Shown here piece after piece: positions 5,295-6,408 of a stretch of 6,408 nucleotides of DNA. Both the position numbers and the translations under genes were made by a program. This stretch comes from Candidatus Omnitrophota bacterium. Its GTDB lineage: Bacteria; Omnitrophota; Gorgyraeia; Duberdicusellales; 4484-171. Below the pieces are notes generated by a model. That model searched no databases, was not told the DNA's origin, and saw nothing but the letters and a program-made list of their open reading frames with translations. The number at the start of each line of letters is the position of its first letter. Position 1 is the first letter of the stretch. The stretch lies in NCBI GenBank assembly GCA_030631705.1, contig DAOVKQ010000040.1, forward strand, positions 1 to 6,408. The letters are read 5' to 3'.

Positions 5295-6401
5295 TTACTT
5301 ATTGCTACCGTTTCTTACCCGGATAGGCACAAAAGGAAAAGACACAATGCGCGCGCGACATAATTTATTACGTATTCCAATATTGATTGCCGTACCAATA
5401 TTTGTAAAATCAATGTCTACATAAGCCATGCCGATAAATTTATTTAGATTCGGAGAATATGTGCCACTGGTTACCTTCCCGATCACAGCATGCGAATTAT
5501 ACACTGAATAACCACAACGGGCAACCCCCTTGTCTTGCATAATAAATCCTATTCTTTTCCTGCTAAGCCTGCCTTTCACCTCGAGAATTTTGTCTTTACC
5601 TATAAAATTGTGCTCTTTCCCCTTAATGACCCAGCCTAAGGATGCCTCGATAATATTTGTGGTCTCGTCTATATCATTTCCATACAAAGGATATCCGGCT
5701 TCAATGCGCAATATATCTCTCGCCCCTAATCCTGCCGGAACAAGAGAGAATTCATTCCCTTCATTTACGATTAAATTCCACAAAGAACAAGCATTCTCCC
5801 AGGCACAATAGATTTCATATCCTTTTTCTCCTGTATATCCGCTGCGGGAAATTAAACATATAATTCCTTTTATTTCTTTACGTATAAAATGTAAATAATC
5901 AAAACCATCTAAAGAAAAACCAACGGCTTGCTCCAGTAACTTTTGTGATTTAGGGCCTTGCAGGGATAACAGGGCTGTATTTGCGCTTTCATCACTAATG
6001 TCTACTCCGGAGGTTTTATTTGAATCAAGCCACTCAAGAACCTTGTCTTTTCTGGAGGCATTCACCACACAAAGAAAAGAATCATCAAACTTATACATCA
6101 TGAAGTCATCAATGACAGCACCTTGATGGTTAGTGAAAAGATTGTATTGCATCGCCAAAGGTTTAAGGCGCGACATATCATTCGGGGTCAAAAACTGCAA
6201 AAACTGTTCAGCTTTAGATCCGGATATCCTTATCTGACCCATATGGGAAGTATCAAACAATACGCAATCCGAACGGGCTGCTACTGCTTCTTTCAAACTA
6301 CCCTGATACTCAAGGGGAAGCCGCCAGCCGAAGAAATCTATCATTCGTGCGCCATATTTACAATGAATATCAAAAAAAGGAGTCTGTTTAATATTAGACA
6401 T
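5295..6401 (-). CDS. gcvT: Glycine cleavage system T-protein (aminomethyltransferase)
   Basis: GcvT takes the aminomethyl group from lipoyl-GcvH, transfers its one-carbon unit to tetrahydrofolate to give 5,10-methylene-THF, and releases ammonia. It is a soluble cytoplasmic enzyme. The 368-residue product has the usual length for the family. Visible family motifs are FGWRLPLEY (24-32), FDTSHMGQI (49-57), the catalytic-aspartate block GAVIDDFMMYK (94-104, Asp98/99), VVNASRKDK (112-120), SRSGYTGEKGYEIY (185-198), the folate-site segment PAGLGARDILRIEAGYPLYGND (split 222-232 and 233-243), and the C-terminal barrel motif GKVTSGTYSP (308-317). The start MSNIKQTPFF fits the normal N-terminus (short leader, then TPFFDIHCKYGARM). 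Only 7 bases lie upstream in the window, so its ribosome binding site and promoter cannot be judged. It is the first gene of the visible cluster and is separated from gcvH by an anomalous 336-base spacer, whereas the genes from gcvH onward are packed tightly. No key residue appears to be missing. Confidence 0.97.
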   Translation of the reverse strand: MSNIKQTPFFDIHCKYGARMIDFFGWRLPLEYQGSLKEAVAARSDCVLFDTSHMGQIRISGSKAEQFLQFLTPNDMSRLKPLAMQYNLFTNHQGAVIDDFMMYKFDDSFLCVVNASRKDKVLEWLDSNKTSGVDISDESANTALLSLQGPKSQKLLEQAVGFSLDGFDYLHFIRKEIKGIICLISRSGYTGEKGYEIYCAWENACSLWNLIVNEGNEFSLVPAGLGARDILRIEAGYPLYGNDIDETTNIIEASLGWVIKGKEHNFIGKDKILEVKGRLSRKRIGFIMQDKGVARCGYSVYNSHAVIGKVTSGTYSPNLNKFIGMAYVDIDFTNIGTAINIGIRNKLCRARIVSFPFVPIRVRNGSNK

Positions 6402-6408
6402 TTGGACA

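Overview
The window is a single co-oriented gene cluster. Every supported gene lies on the minus strand, so it is transcribed from right (6408) to left (1). It encodes most of the glycine cleavage system plus the enzymes that put the lipoyl cofactor on it. In order of transcription: gcvT (aminomethyltransferase), an unusual 336-base spacer, gcvH (lipoyl carrier), gcvPA and gcvPB (the two subunits of a split P-protein), a LipM-like octanoyl/lipoyl transferase, lipA (lipoyl synthase), and the first codons of a further gene at the left edge. The host is bacterial, by the Shine-Dalgarno sites, the split P-protein and the tight operon packing. The DNA is moderately AT-rich. Split GcvPA/GcvPB occurs in many phyla, so taxonomy is uncertain. 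The style (degenerate 7-base spacer repeats, compact operon) reminds me of uncultivated lineages such as Omnitrophota, but this is only an impression.

The genes form a functional unit. GcvPA/GcvPB decarboxylate glycine and load aminomethyl onto lipoyl-GcvH, and GcvT moves the one-carbon unit to tetrahydrofolate. The LipM-like protein and LipA would build the lipoyl group, most simply on GcvH K59 itself. The L-protein (dihydrolipoyl dehydrogenase) is not in the window. Coupling is tight from gcvPA to lipA: gcvPA and gcvPB abut with no gap, gcvPB and lipM overlap by 22 bases, and lipM and lipA overlap by 26 bases.

The gcvT-gcvH spacer (4959-5294) is the notable region. It holds arrays of degenerate 7-base units, T-rich and pointing outward on both sides, that form an imperfect inverted repeat. 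Between them is what I read as an internally deleted four-helix-bundle (S23 / 23S rRNA intervening-sequence-protein type) gene. Its N-terminal codons (MAKDQIKSYNLEER) and, in another frame, its C-terminal codons (IFTSIIDKSA, stop) remain, and the middle is gone. It looks like a MITE-like relic of a small repeat-flanked gene cassette inserted into the operon.

At the left edge a consensus-like promoter (TTGACA, 17 bases, AATAAT) starts inside the lipA stop region. It is followed by a GC-rich hairpin and a strong Shine-Dalgarno site with ATG for the next, truncated gene.
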